In this document: one piece after another, positions 15,257 to 23,080 of the stretch
How positions within the stretch are numbered: position 1 is the first letter of the stretch
How the letters are laid out: each line of letters starts with the position of its first letter
Origin: Hominenteromicrobium sp964531265
Lineage (GTDB): Bacteria; Bacillota; Clostridia; Oscillospirales; Acutalibacteraceae
Reading direction: 5' to 3'
Length of the DNA stretch: 23,907 nucleotides
NCBI GenBank assembly: GCA_964531265.1
Contig: CAZHDW010000024.1
Coordinates: 1 to 23,907, forward strand
Made by a program: the position numbers and the translations under genes
Notes under the pieces: generated by a model
Told to the model about the DNA's origin: nothing
The model's database searches: none
The model's input: the letters and a program-made list of their open reading frames with translations, nothing else

Positions 15257-17365
15257 TTATACGTGGAACATCAGATCAGCATATGTAGGATAGGGCCAGA
15301 ATTCAGAGGCCGTCATGGTCTCCATACCATCCACATAGGTTCTCAATTCCTGCATAACGGGAAGAACCTCATCCTTGTAATAGAAGGCTATCTTTGTAAT
15401 ATCGGAGCCCGCACTTCTAATATCCGTCATCGTGCGCTCCAGCTCATTAAGAGCCTCATAGGTGCTGTCTTGGAGGGAGGAAAGGGCAGTGATGATATCA
15501 AGCTCAGCGGTACAGGGTATGGATGCGCTGAGATTTCTCTTAGCCAATACGCCGTTAGTAAGTTTGGCAACATAAGAGGAAACAGCCGGAATAATGTCCC
15601 TCTTAACCATATCTATTGCCGTACGCGCCTCAATATTAATCGCCTTGCTGTACATCTCAAGAATTATCTCCTGGCGTGAGCGAACCTCGACCGGAGTATA
15701 AATGTTGTGATCACTGAAGAGCTTAAGATTCTTTTCATCGGTGTAATGAATAAGTGCATCCGGAGTGGTAGCGTAGTTTGAAAGTCCGCGTCTGGCAGCT
15801 TCTTCTTTCCATTCCTCAGAATAACCATCACCGTTGAAAATAATGCGCTTATGCTCTTTGATAACACGTCTTATAAGCTTATTAAGTGCTGCTGTAAAAT
15901 CATCCGCCTTTTCAAGCTCATCCGCGAACTGCTTCAATTCCTCTGCGAGCATGGTATTGAGAATGATATTTGAGCAGGCAATGTTTATCTGAGAGCCGAG
16001 GCTTCTGAATTCAAACTTGTTGCCGGTAAATGCGAACGGGGAGGTTCTGTTTCTGTCGGTGGTATCCTTGGCAAATATGGGCAGTACATTTACACCGATT
16101 TCCATATTCACGTGCTGTGTGCCGGGATAAGCCTCTTCAGATTCAATATGATCCAATATATCCGCTAATTCGTCACCGAGGGAAATCGAAATAATCGCCG
16201 GAGGAGCTTCGTTAGCTCCGAGACGGTGATCATTACCGGCAGACGCAACGGACAACCTGAGAAGATCCTGATACTCGTCGACACCCTTTATGACAGCGGC
16301 GAGGAACAGCAGGAACTGTGCATTCTCATGGGGAAGCTTGCCGGGTTCAAAAAGATTTTTGCCGGTATCTGTGGTAATTGACCAGTTGTTGTGCTTACCA
16401 GAGCCGTTAACACCCTTGTAGGGCTTCTCATGAAGGAGACATACGAGACCGTGACGCAATGCAACATTTTTCATTGTCTCCATAGTAAGCTGATTATGAT
16501 CGGTAGCGATATTTGTAGTGGCAAATATCGGAGCCAGCTCATGCTGTGCAGGAGCAGCCTCGTTGTGCTTTGTCTTTGCAAGCACTCCGAGCTTCCAAAG
16601 CTCAAGATCGAGCTCTTTCATGAAAGCCGATATTCTCGGCTTAACAGCGCCGAAATAGTGGTCATCCATTTCCTGACCCTTGGGCGCATTTGCTCCGAAA
16701 AGCGTTCTTCCGGTGAAGATGAGATCGGGACGCTTATTGTATAATTCCTGATCTACAAGGAAGTATTCCTGCTCTGCACCAACCGTGGGTGTTACTCTCT
16801 TTGTAGTTGTATCTCCGAACAGGCGCAGGATTCTGAGGGCCTGTACATTGAGCGCCTCCATGGAGCGGAGCAGTGGAGTTTTCTTATCGAGGACTTCGCC
16901 GCCATAAGAGCAGAAGGCTGTGGGAATATAGAGCGAGTTGTCCTTAATAAACGCATATGATGTGGGGTCCCATGCGGTATATCCGCGAGCCTCAAAGGTA
17001 GCACGCAAACCACCGGAGGGGAAGGAGGATGCATCGGATTCACCCTTTATTAGCTCTTTTCCGGAAAACTCCATGATAATGCGGCCGTCAGCAGTGGGGG
17101 AAATAAAGCTGTCATGCTTTTCGGCTGTAATTCCGGTCATGGGCTGAAACCAATGTGTGTAGTGGGTTGCGCCGTGCTCAACAGCCCAATCCTTCATGGC
17201 ATTTGCGACAGCATTAGCGACCGTAATATCCAGATCTTTTCCGTCGTCTATAGTCTTTCTGAGTGACTTATATACATCTTTTGGGAGCCTTTCACGCATG
17301 ACTCCGTCATTGAAAACCATGCTTGAAAAAAGCTCCGGCACAGTTTTTTGAGATGTGCAGTTCAT
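15257..17365 (-). CDS. glnN: Glutamine synthetase type III
   Basis: ATP-dependent synthesis of glutamine from glutamate and ammonia. The 702-residue length is diagnostic of the GSIII (GlnN) class, far longer than GSI. Landmarks are the N-terminal domain with SSFPSGGLRATFEARGYTAWD-type sequence around 113-133, the metal-binding GAEQEYF at 196-202, and the ATP/ammonia-site signature NGSGKHNNW at 320-328, followed by SAGNDHRLGANEAPPAI. The C-terminal ~130 residues are the GSIII-specific tail. GAGGAA lies about 10 bases before the ATG. The gene is divergent from carA and sits behind a strong promoter and a structured leader. Being next to an apparently glutaminase-dead carbamoyl-phosphate synthetase makes its regulation worth attention. 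Confidence 0.96.
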   Translation of the reverse strand: MNCTSQKTVPELFSSMVFNDGVMRERLPKDVYKSLRKTIDDGKDLDITVANAVANAMKDWAVEHGATHYTHWFQPMTGITAEKHDSFISPTADGRIIMEFSGKELIKGESDASSFPSGGLRATFEARGYTAWDPTSYAFIKDNSLYIPTAFCSYGGEVLDKKTPLLRSMEALNVQALRILRLFGDTTTKRVTPTVGAEQEYFLVDQELYNKRPDLIFTGRTLFGANAPKGQEMDDHYFGAVKPRISAFMKELDLELWKLGVLAKTKHNEAAPAQHELAPIFATTNIATDHNQLTMETMKNVALRHGLVCLLHEKPYKGVNGSGKHNNWSITTDTGKNLFEPGKLPHENAQFLLFLAAVIKGVDEYQDLLRLSVASAGNDHRLGANEAPPAIISISLGDELADILDHIESEEAYPGTQHVNMEIGVNVLPIFAKDTTDRNRTSPFAFTGNKFEFRSLGSQINIACSNIILNTMLAEELKQFADELEKADDFTAALNKLIRRVIKEHKRIIFNGDGYSEEWKEEAARRGLSNYATTPDALIHYTDEKNLKLFSDHNIYTPVEVRSRQEIILEMYSKAINIEARTAIDMVKRDIIPAVSSYVAKLTNGVLAKRNLSASIPCTAELDIITALSSLQDSTYEALNELERTMTDIRSAGSDITKIAFYYKDEVLPVMQELRTYVDGMETMTASEFWPYPTYADLMFHV

Positions 17366-17440
17366 TAAACCACGCTTCCTCTCGATGGAATTAGTAAATC
17401 TTTAATAAGCGCACAGGATTTCAGTGGGCTCTACTAAAAC

Positions 17441-17471
17441 GGCGCTGAAGATGGTGACCCACCACAGCGCC
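17441..17471 (-). promoter_or_regulatory. Structured leader hairpin of glnN mRNA
   Basis: GGCGCTG (17441-17447) pairs with CAGCGCC (17465-17471), and an inner TGGTG/CACCA stem around a three-base loop stacks on it. In glnN mRNA the hairpin is followed by GTTTTAG, a weak terminator-like tail. The inner CCCAC (17458-17462) can instead pair with GTGGG (17424-17428), so two exclusive structures are possible, as in attenuators. No family match is recognised. Confidence 0.55.
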
Positions 17472-17483
17472 TTTTCTATAGAA

Positions 17484-17512
17484 ATTTTACGACTCTGAGC
17501 TACATTTGTCAA
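17484..17512 (-). promoter_or_regulatory. glnN promoter
   Basis: On the minus strand a perfect -35 TTGACA (17512-17507) and a -10 TAAAAT (17489-17484) are separated by 17 bases. Transcription would begin near 17476, giving a leader of about 110 nt that contains the hairpin at 17441-17471. Confidence 0.8.
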
Positions 17513-17634
17513 CACGCTTTTAGCTTCAAAATTAAAATTTCAACATTGCACAATTAATACACTGGGTTCTGCAAAGTATTTTGTGTGTTATTGTCCGACC
17601 TGCTTTTTCTTACGGGGCAAATATTAAAAAAGTG

Positions 17635-17662
17635 TTGACAAACGTCGACATCATGTTATAAT
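17635..17662 (+). promoter_or_regulatory. carA promoter
   Basis: A perfect -35 TTGACA (17635-17640) and a perfect -10 TATAAT (17657-17662) are 16 bases apart, with TGT before the -10 as an extended element. This is the best promoter in the window and implies high basal expression of carA-carB. Confidence 0.88.
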
Positions 17663-17675
17663 ATTAAAAATTAGG

Positions 17676-17758
17676 GTGGGGCTTGTTGCGCGAGGATATA
17701 TTGTTAGACCACAGCAGGCGTGAATGGTCCCACTTCGTGTTTCTGTGCGGCTTTCGCA
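17676..17758 (+). promoter_or_regulatory. Structured carA leader
   Basis: The ~130-nt leader can fold into a stem GTGG (17676-17679) with CCAC (17730-17733), enclosing GACCA (17707-17711) with TGGTC (17725-17729), and then a small TGCG/CGCA hairpin (17746-17758). I do not see the PyrR-binding consensus or a recognised riboswitch, and no terminator hairpin with a T-tract follows, so any control would be translational or by an unknown class. Confidence 0.4.
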
Positions 17759-17801
17759 TGGGATCGGTTGATAAAATTTACTGGGAAAGAGGAACAACGT
17801 T

Positions 17802-18875
17802 ATGGGCAGCAAAGCATATTTGGTACTCGAAAACGGAAAAGTGTTCAGCGGCAAGCCTTTTGGTGCTGTTGAAGATGTTATGGCAGAAGTTGTGTTTACT
17901 ACCGGAATGACTGGTTATCTCGAAACGCTCACCGATAAGAGCTTTTTCGGGCAGATTGTCGTTCAGACTTTTCCTCTCGTTGGCAATTACGGTGTTATTC
18001 CCTCTGATTTCGAGGGCGAAATGATTGGTCCAAGTGGTTATATTGTTAAACAGTGGTGTCAGGAACCTTCGAATTTTCGTTCTGAGGGAAGTCTTGACAC
18101 CTTTTTTAGAGAAAGAGGCATAGTCGGTCTTAGTGATGTCGATACAAGAGCTCTTACGAGAATAATCAGAGAAAACGGCGTTATGAACGGCGTCATCACA
18201 TCCGACCCTGATAAGGTCGATTTCGAGAAGCTTAAAGCCTACAAGGTGACAAATGCTGTTGAGGGCACCTCCACAAAGGAAATACAGACATATCCCAACG
18301 ATAATAAGTGCTGCTCCGTTGCAGTTGTTGATTACGGTATGCTTAAGAGCCTGCGCACCAAGCTTGAGCGTTTCGGCGCAGAGGTAACTGTCTGTCCCCA
18401 TAATGTCACAGCACAGCAGCTTGAGGAACTCGGTGTCGATGCTATAGTGCTTTCCGACGGCCCCGGTGATCCGACTGACTGCAAGGACGAGATAGAGGCT
18501 ATCAAGGAGATCGTGAAGCTCAATAAGCCGATCTTTGCAGTGGGCATGGGACACGAGCTGCTTGCACTTGCAAACGGCTTTAAGACAGAAAAGCTTACCT
18601 ACGGTCATCGCGGCGCTAACCAGCCGGTTAAGAACATCGATAACGGCCGTGTGTATGTCACAAGTCAGAATCACGGCTATGCCGTGGTTGCTTCCTCCAT
18701 CGATACCGGCGTTGCCGAGGAGTATTTTGTAAACGTTAACGACAACACCTGTGAGGGCATTCGCTACAAGTCGATCCCGGCAGTTTCAGTTCAGTTCATT
18801 CCCGATGCAGGTAATGGCTCTGCTGATACTACCTTCCTGCTTAAGGACTTTATAAGTAAGGTTGCTAAGAATTAA
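17802..18875 (+). CDS. carA: Carbamoyl-phosphate synthetase small subunit with degenerate glutaminase site
   Basis: Small subunit of carbamoyl-phosphate synthetase, which normally hydrolyses glutamine and tunnels ammonia to CarB for arginine and pyrimidine synthesis. The 357-residue length and both domains are normal: the N-terminal CPSase_sm domain (MTGYLETLTD, DVDTRALTR) and the class I glutamine amidotransferase domain with SDGPGDP and TSQNHGYAV. AGAGGAA lies seven bases before the ATG. What is odd is the active site. The nucleophile elbow, normally GICLGHQ, reads AVGMGHE, so the catalytic Cys is Gly248 and the glutamine-contacting Gln is Glu252. The VQFHPE motif reads VQFIPD, so His is Ile333 and Glu is Asp335. 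The whole triad is gone while the fold is kept. It is therefore unlikely to release ammonia from glutamine; it may act as a structural or allosteric subunit. It lies 49 bases before carB-dapF. Confidence 0.95.
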   Translation: MGSKAYLVLENGKVFSGKPFGAVEDVMAEVVFTTGMTGYLETLTDKSFFGQIVVQTFPLVGNYGVIPSDFEGEMIGPSGYIVKQWCQEPSNFRSEGSLDTFFRERGIVGLSDVDTRALTRIIRENGVMNGVITSDPDKVDFEKLKAYKVTNAVEGTSTKEIQTYPNDNKCCSVAVVDYGMLKSLRTKLERFGAEVTVCPHNVTAQQLEELGVDAIVLSDGPGDPTDCKDEIEAIKEIVKLNKPIFAVGMGHELLALANGFKTEKLTYGHRGANQPVKNIDNGRVYVTSQNHGYAVVASSIDTGVAEEYFVNVNDNTCEGIRYKSIPAVSVQFIPDAGNGSADTTFLLKDFISKVAKN

Positions 18876-18924
18876 AGCTATAGTTTCTGCAGATTTTCAA
18901 GCCACAGAAAGGAATGTTTTATCT

Positions 18925-21900
18925 ATGCCATTGAATAAAGATATAAAAAAGGTTCTTGTTATCGGTTCCGGCCCGATCGTTATAGGTCAGGCAGCTGAAT
19001 TTGACTATGCCGGCACACAGGCTTGCCGCGCACTTAAGGCCGACGGCATTGAGATAGTACTCGTAAATGCAAACCCGGCTACTATCATGACAGATAATGC
19101 CATGGCGGATCACATCTATATTGAGCCGCTGACATTGCCCACAATAAAGAGAATAATTGAGAAAGAAAAGCCCGACAGTATTCTTTCCGGCTTCGGCGGA
19201 CAGACAGGCCTTACACTTTCCATGCAGCTTGCAAAGGACGGCTTCCTTGCTGAGCACAATGTCAGACTTCTCGGTGCTTCTCCGGAAACCATCGACAAGG
19301 CAGAGGACAGACAGATATTCAAGGATACCATGGAAAGCATCAATCAGCCGTGCATTCCGTCCAAGGTCGTTACAGATGTAGCGGACGGTCTCGCATTTGC
19401 TGAAGAGATCGGCTATCCGGTAATCATCCGTCCTGCGTTCACACTCGGCGGAACCGGCGGCGGTATCGTTTATAACAGGGAAGAGATGATGGAGGTTGCC
19501 GCTAACGGTCTGGCACTTTCTCCTATCACACAGATCCTCGTTGAGAAATGCATCTCCGGTTGGAAGGAGATTGAGTTTGAGGTTATTCGCGACAGCAAGG
19601 GCAATTCCATAACTGTATGCTCCATGGAAAACGTTGACCCGGTCGGCGTTCATACCGGTGACAGTATCGTTGTTGCACCTGCGATAACCCTCTCCAGCAA
19701 GGAATACTCCATGCTGCGTACAGCCGCTATTGACATTGTCAATGCTCTCGGTGTTGAAGGTGGTTGCAACGTTCAGTTTGCGCTTCATCCGACATCCTTT
19801 GAATATGCTGTTATTGAGGTTAACCCGCGTGTTTCCCGTTCCTCTGCGCTGGCATCCAAGGCTACAGGCTACCCGATAGCTAAGGTTGCAGCAAAGATCG
19901 CAATCGGCTATACACTCGATGAGATCGTTAACGCCGTTACAGGAAATACATACGCCGCTTTCGAGCCGACGGTCGACTATATCGCTCTGAAGTTCCCGAA
20001 GTGGCCGTTCGACAAATTCGTATATGCTAAGCGTAACCTCGGCACACAGATGAAGGCTACAGGCGAGGTCATGTCCATTGCCGATAGCTTCGAAATGGCA
20101 CTTATGAAGGCTGTAAGAGGCGCCGAGATATCTCTCGACACGCTCAACATGCCGAAGTTCTCAAAATTCACAGACGAATCTCTCTGGCAGATACTTAAGG
20201 ATGCCACGGACGAGCGTCTCTTTGCTGTATATGAGCTCATGAAGCGCGGAGTCAGCACTCAGGAAATCCATGATTTCACAATGATCGACAAGTGGTTCCT
20301 TGACAAGATGTTGAATCTTCTTAACTTCGAGCGTGAGATCGCAGGCAAGCCGCTGACAGAGGAGCAGTACATCAGAGGTAAGAAGTTCGGCTACACCGAT
20401 ATCGCTCTTGAGAGATTTACAGGTGTTAAGCCGGAATTCCACATCGACGAAACCTTCAAGATGGTCGATACCTGCGCCGGCGAATATGCTGCATCCACTC
20501 CGTATTTCTACGGCACCTACAACACTCCCGAGCAGGGCGGCGAGAACGAGGCCTATGAGTTCATCGGCAAGAGCAACAAGAAGACTGTCATGGTTTTGGG
20601 TGCCGGCCCGATTCGTATCGGACAGGGCATAGAATTTGACTATGCGAGCGTTCATTGCGTAAAGTCCCTCCAGCGTCTCGGCTATGAGGTAGTTATCATA
20701 AACAACAACCCGGAAACAGTTTCCACGGACTTCGACACTGCTGACAGACTCTATTTTGAGCCGCTCAACAGTGAAGATGTTATGAATATCATCAATATTG
20801 AAAAGCCGATAGGTGTTGTCGTTGCTTTCGGCGGACAGACAGCTATCAAGCTTACAAAGACCCTGGCTCAGAACAATGTCCCGATCATCGGTACATCCGC
20901 TGACAGCATTGACGCTGCTGAGGACAGAGAACGTTTTGAGGCACTGCTTGAGCGCTGCAACATTAAGAGACCTAAGGGTCATACAGTTATGACTGCTGAC
21001 GAGGCTCTGGCTGCCGCTCATGATCTTGGCTATCCGGTTCTGATGCGTCCGTCCTACGTTCTCGGCGGTCAGAACATGATAATCGCATACGGCGATGCTG
21101 ACATCAACGAGTACATGGAAATCATCCTTCGTCAGAAGCAGGACAACCCTGTGCTCATCGATAAGTACCTCAGCGGTACCGAAATCGAGGTTGACGCTAT
21201 CTGCGACGGTGAGGATATCCTCATGCCCGGTATCATGGAGCACGTTGAAAGAACAGGCATCCATTCCGGTGACTCAATCGCCGTTTATCCTGCAAAGGAC
21301 ATTGATGACGAGCTCTGCGCTAAGATAGTCGCTACAACAGAGATACTCTGCAAGGAGCTTAAGGCCATCGGTCTTATCAACCTGCAGTACATAATCATGA
21401 ACCGCGAGATCTACGTTATTGAGGTAAATCCGCGTGCATCCAGAACAGTTCCTTACCTCAGCAAAGTTACAGGCGTACCCATGTGCGATCTGGCTACAAA
21501 GGTAAGCCTTGGCTACAAGCTGAAGAATCTCGGCTACGGCACAGGTCTGTATCCGACATCCCCATACACCGCAGTTAAGGTTCCGGTATTCTCCTTTGAG
21601 AAGCTCACCGATGTTGATACTCAGCTTGGACCGGAAATGAAGTCCACAGGCGAGGTTCTCGGTATCGGTAACAATCTCGAGGAAGCTCTGTATAAGGGAC
21701 TTATCGCATCCGGCTGCAAAATGAACAAGGAAGGCGGCGTGTTCATTACAGTTCGTGACGGCGACAAGAAGGAAATCGGCGAAATCGCAAAGAAGTTCGA
21801 CAAAATGGGCTTCCCGCTCTATGCAACAACAGGTACAGCAAGCGTGCTCGCTAAGCTCGGTCTCTCCGTCCGCATTGTTGATAAGATTCATGAGAGCCCG

Positions 21901-22974
21901 GTCAACACCATTACTCTTCTTGAAAGCGGTAAGCTGGCATATATCATTTCCACCTCTGCAAAGGGCAGAAACCCGGCACGTGACAGTGTTAAGATCCGCC
22001 GTAAGGCTGCTCTGCTCGGAATTCCCTGCCTGACAGCTATTGATACTGCAAATGCGCTTGCAGATAGCCTTATGAGCCGCTATACTCCGTATAACACAGA
22101 GATCGTTGATATCAACAACCTCAAGAAGGAAAAGGTTAAGCTGCCGTTCACAAAGATGTCCGCATGCAGCAACGACTATATCTACATCAACTGCTTTGAA
22201 AACGAAGTATCTTCTCCGGAGTTCCTCTCCATTTACCTCTCCGATCGCCACAATGGTGTTGGAGGTGACGGCGTCATCTTGATTGGGCCGTCCTCCGTCG
22301 CAGACGCAGAAATGCGTATGTTCAACCGTGACGGCAGTGAAGGTATGATGTGCGGCAACGGCATTCGTTGTGTTGCAAAGTACTTGTACGACAACGGAAT
22401 CGTCCGCAAGCCCGTACTCCGCATCGAAACAAAGAGCGGCGTCCGTGAGTGTGGTATAACCACCATGAACGGCAAGGCCTACAAGATTACTGTTGATATG
22501 GGTGCTGCTGAGCTGGCTCCTGAGAAGGTTCCGGTTAATCTCAGCGGTGATGCAATTGTCAACAAGGCAGTTATTATTGATGGTCACGAATACTACATCA
22601 CTTGCTCTTCCATGGGCAATCCGCACTGCGCGGTATTCGCACCGACAGTCGATAAGCTTGATCTTGCTTCTATCGGCCCGAAGTTTGAGAATAACCCGCT
22701 GTTCCCGGAGCGTGTGAATGTTGAGTTCATCGAAGTCGTCGATGAAAAGACACTTAAGGTTCGCGTTTGGGAGCGCAGCAATGGTGAAACCATGGCTTGC
22801 GGTACAGGCGCTTGTGCTGCTGTAGTTGCAGCCACACTGAACGGCAAGTGTGAAAAAGGTGAATCCATCCGCGTCATTCTTAAGGGCGGTGACCTGGAAG
22901 TTAAGTACACCGACGAAAAGGTTCTCTTGACCGGCGGCGCAGAGATCATTTATAACGGCGTCGTAGAGGTCTGA
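18925..22974 (+). CDS. carB-dapF: Carbamoyl-phosphate synthetase large subunit fused to diaminopimelate epimerase
   Basis: A single open frame of 1349 residues encodes two enzymes. Residues 1-1072 are a complete CarB: first ATP-grasp half beginning KVLVIGSGPIVIGQAAEFDY, second half from about residue 553 (VMVLGAGPIRIGQGIEFDY), and the C-terminal MGS-like allosteric domain from about 935 (VRDGDKKE, ATTGTAS, VDKIHE) that binds UMP/IMP in relatives. Residues 1073-1349 are a full-length DapF (277 residues) that interconverts LL- and meso-diaminopimelate: FTKM...NDYIYIN start, Cys1143 in MCGNGIRC and Cys1292 in ACGTGACAA as the two catalytic bases. The junction reads NNLKKEKVKLPFTKM with almost no linker. 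ATG 18925 with AAAGGAA upstream is preferred over an upstream start at 18862. No internal stop is present. Codon use is similar in both parts. I know of no standard description of this fusion. Confidence 0.93.
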   Translation: MPLNKDIKKVLVIGSGPIVIGQAAEFDYAGTQACRALKADGIEIVLVNANPATIMTDNAMADHIYIEPLTLPTIKRIIEKEKPDSILSGFGGQTGLTLSMQLAKDGFLAEHNVRLLGASPETIDKAEDRQIFKDTMESINQPCIPSKVVTDVADGLAFAEEIGYPVIIRPAFTLGGTGGGIVYNREEMMEVAANGLALSPITQILVEKCISGWKEIEFEVIRDSKGNSITVCSMENVDPVGVHTGDSIVVAPAITLSSKEYSMLRTAAIDIVNALGVEGGCNVQFALHPTSFEYAVIEVNPRVSRSSALASKATGYPIAKVAAKIAIGYTLDEIVNAVTGNTYAAFEPTVDYIALKFPKWPFDKFVYAKRNLGTQMKATGEVMSIADSFEMALMKAVRGAEISLDTLNMPKFSKFTDESLWQILKDATDERLFAVYELMKRGVSTQEIHDFTMIDKWFLDKMLNLLNFEREIAGKPLTEEQYIRGKKFGYTDIALERFTGVKPEFHIDETFKMVDTCAGEYAASTPYFYGTYNTPEQGGENEAYEFIGKSNKKTVMVLGAGPIRIGQGIEFDYASVHCVKSLQRLGYEVVIINNNPETVSTDFDTADRLYFEPLNSEDVMNIINIEKPIGVVVAFGGQTAIKLTKTLAQNNVPIIGTSADSIDAAEDRERFEALLERCNIKRPKGHTVMTADEALAAAHDLGYPVLMRPSYVLGGQNMIIAYGDADINEYMEIILRQKQDNPVLIDKYLSGTEIEVDAICDGEDILMPGIMEHVERTGIHSGDSIAVYPAKDIDDELCAKIVATTEILCKELKAIGLINLQYIIMNREIYVIEVNPRASRTVPYLSKVTGVPMCDLATKVSLGYKLKNLGYGTGLYPTSPYTAVKVPVFSFEKLTDVDTQLGPEMKSTGEVLGIGNNLEEALYKGLIASGCKMNKEGGVFITVRDGDKKEIGEIAKKFDKMGFPLYATTGTASVLAKLGLSVRIVDKIHESPVNTITLLESGKLAYIISTSAKGRNPARDSVKIRRKAALLGIPCLTAIDTANALADSLMSRYTPYNTEIVDINNLKKEKVKLPFTKMSACSNDYIYINCFENEVSSPEFLSIYLSDRHNGVGGDGVILIGPSSVADAEMRMFNRDGSEGMMCGNGIRCVAKYLYDNGIVRKPVLRIETKSGVRECGITTMNGKAYKITVDMGAAELAPEKVPVNLSGDAIVNKAVIIDGHEYYITCSSMGNPHCAVFAPTVDKLDLASIGPKFENNPLFPERVNVEFIEVVDEKTLKVRVWERSNGETMACGTGACAAVVAATLNGKCEKGESIRVILKGGDLEVKYTDEKVLLTGGAEIIYNGVVEV

Positions 22975-23004
22975 TAATTATTCATCCACAATAAAACATA
23001 ATGC

Positions 23005-23042
23005 AACCCCGGCAAACTTTCTCTTGGAAGCTCGCCGGGGTT
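23005..23042 (+). terminator. Rho-independent terminator of carA-carB-dapF
   Basis: A perfect 9-bp stem, AACCCCGGC (23005-23013) with GCCGGGGTT (23034-23042), encloses a 20-base loop containing a smaller CTT/AAG stem. The tail is TTTGTGTTTG, so the T-tract is weak but present. It starts 30 bases after the fusion gene's stop. Confidence 0.8.
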
Positions 23043-23080
23043 TGTGTTTGATATTGATATTCAGAAAGGTTTGGGGACAA

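Larger units (their letters stand above)
17366..17801. promoter_or_regulatory. 436-bp divergent regulatory region between glnN and carA
   Basis: No gene is visible here. Both flanking genes have strong sigma-A promoters pointing outward (listed separately), about 120 bases apart at their -35 boxes. Each has a leader over 100 nt long with predicted secondary structure. The central AT-rich stretch (17513-17634) contains no hairpin or repeat I can defend. I find no conserved PyrR-binding sequence and no riboswitch class I recognise. Confidence 0.7.

Noticed and set aside
17663..17801. PyrR-controlled attenuator before carA
   Set aside because: The conserved PyrR-binding loop and an antiterminator/terminator pair are not visible.
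18543..18545. Gly248 in CarA as a single sequencing error (TGC to GGC)
   Set aside because: The His and Glu positions of the same triad, and the neighbouring Gln, are changed too, so several independent errors would be needed.
17778..18674. A 298-codon minus-strand frame opposite carA
   Set aside because: Same antisense shadow pattern; CarA motifs on the plus strand are unmistakable.
18919..22626. Long minus-strand open frames of 289, 367 and 450 codons opposite carB
   Set aside because: They lie wholly antisense to a clearly conserved gene, show no recognisable domain, and arise from biased codon use of the sense strand.
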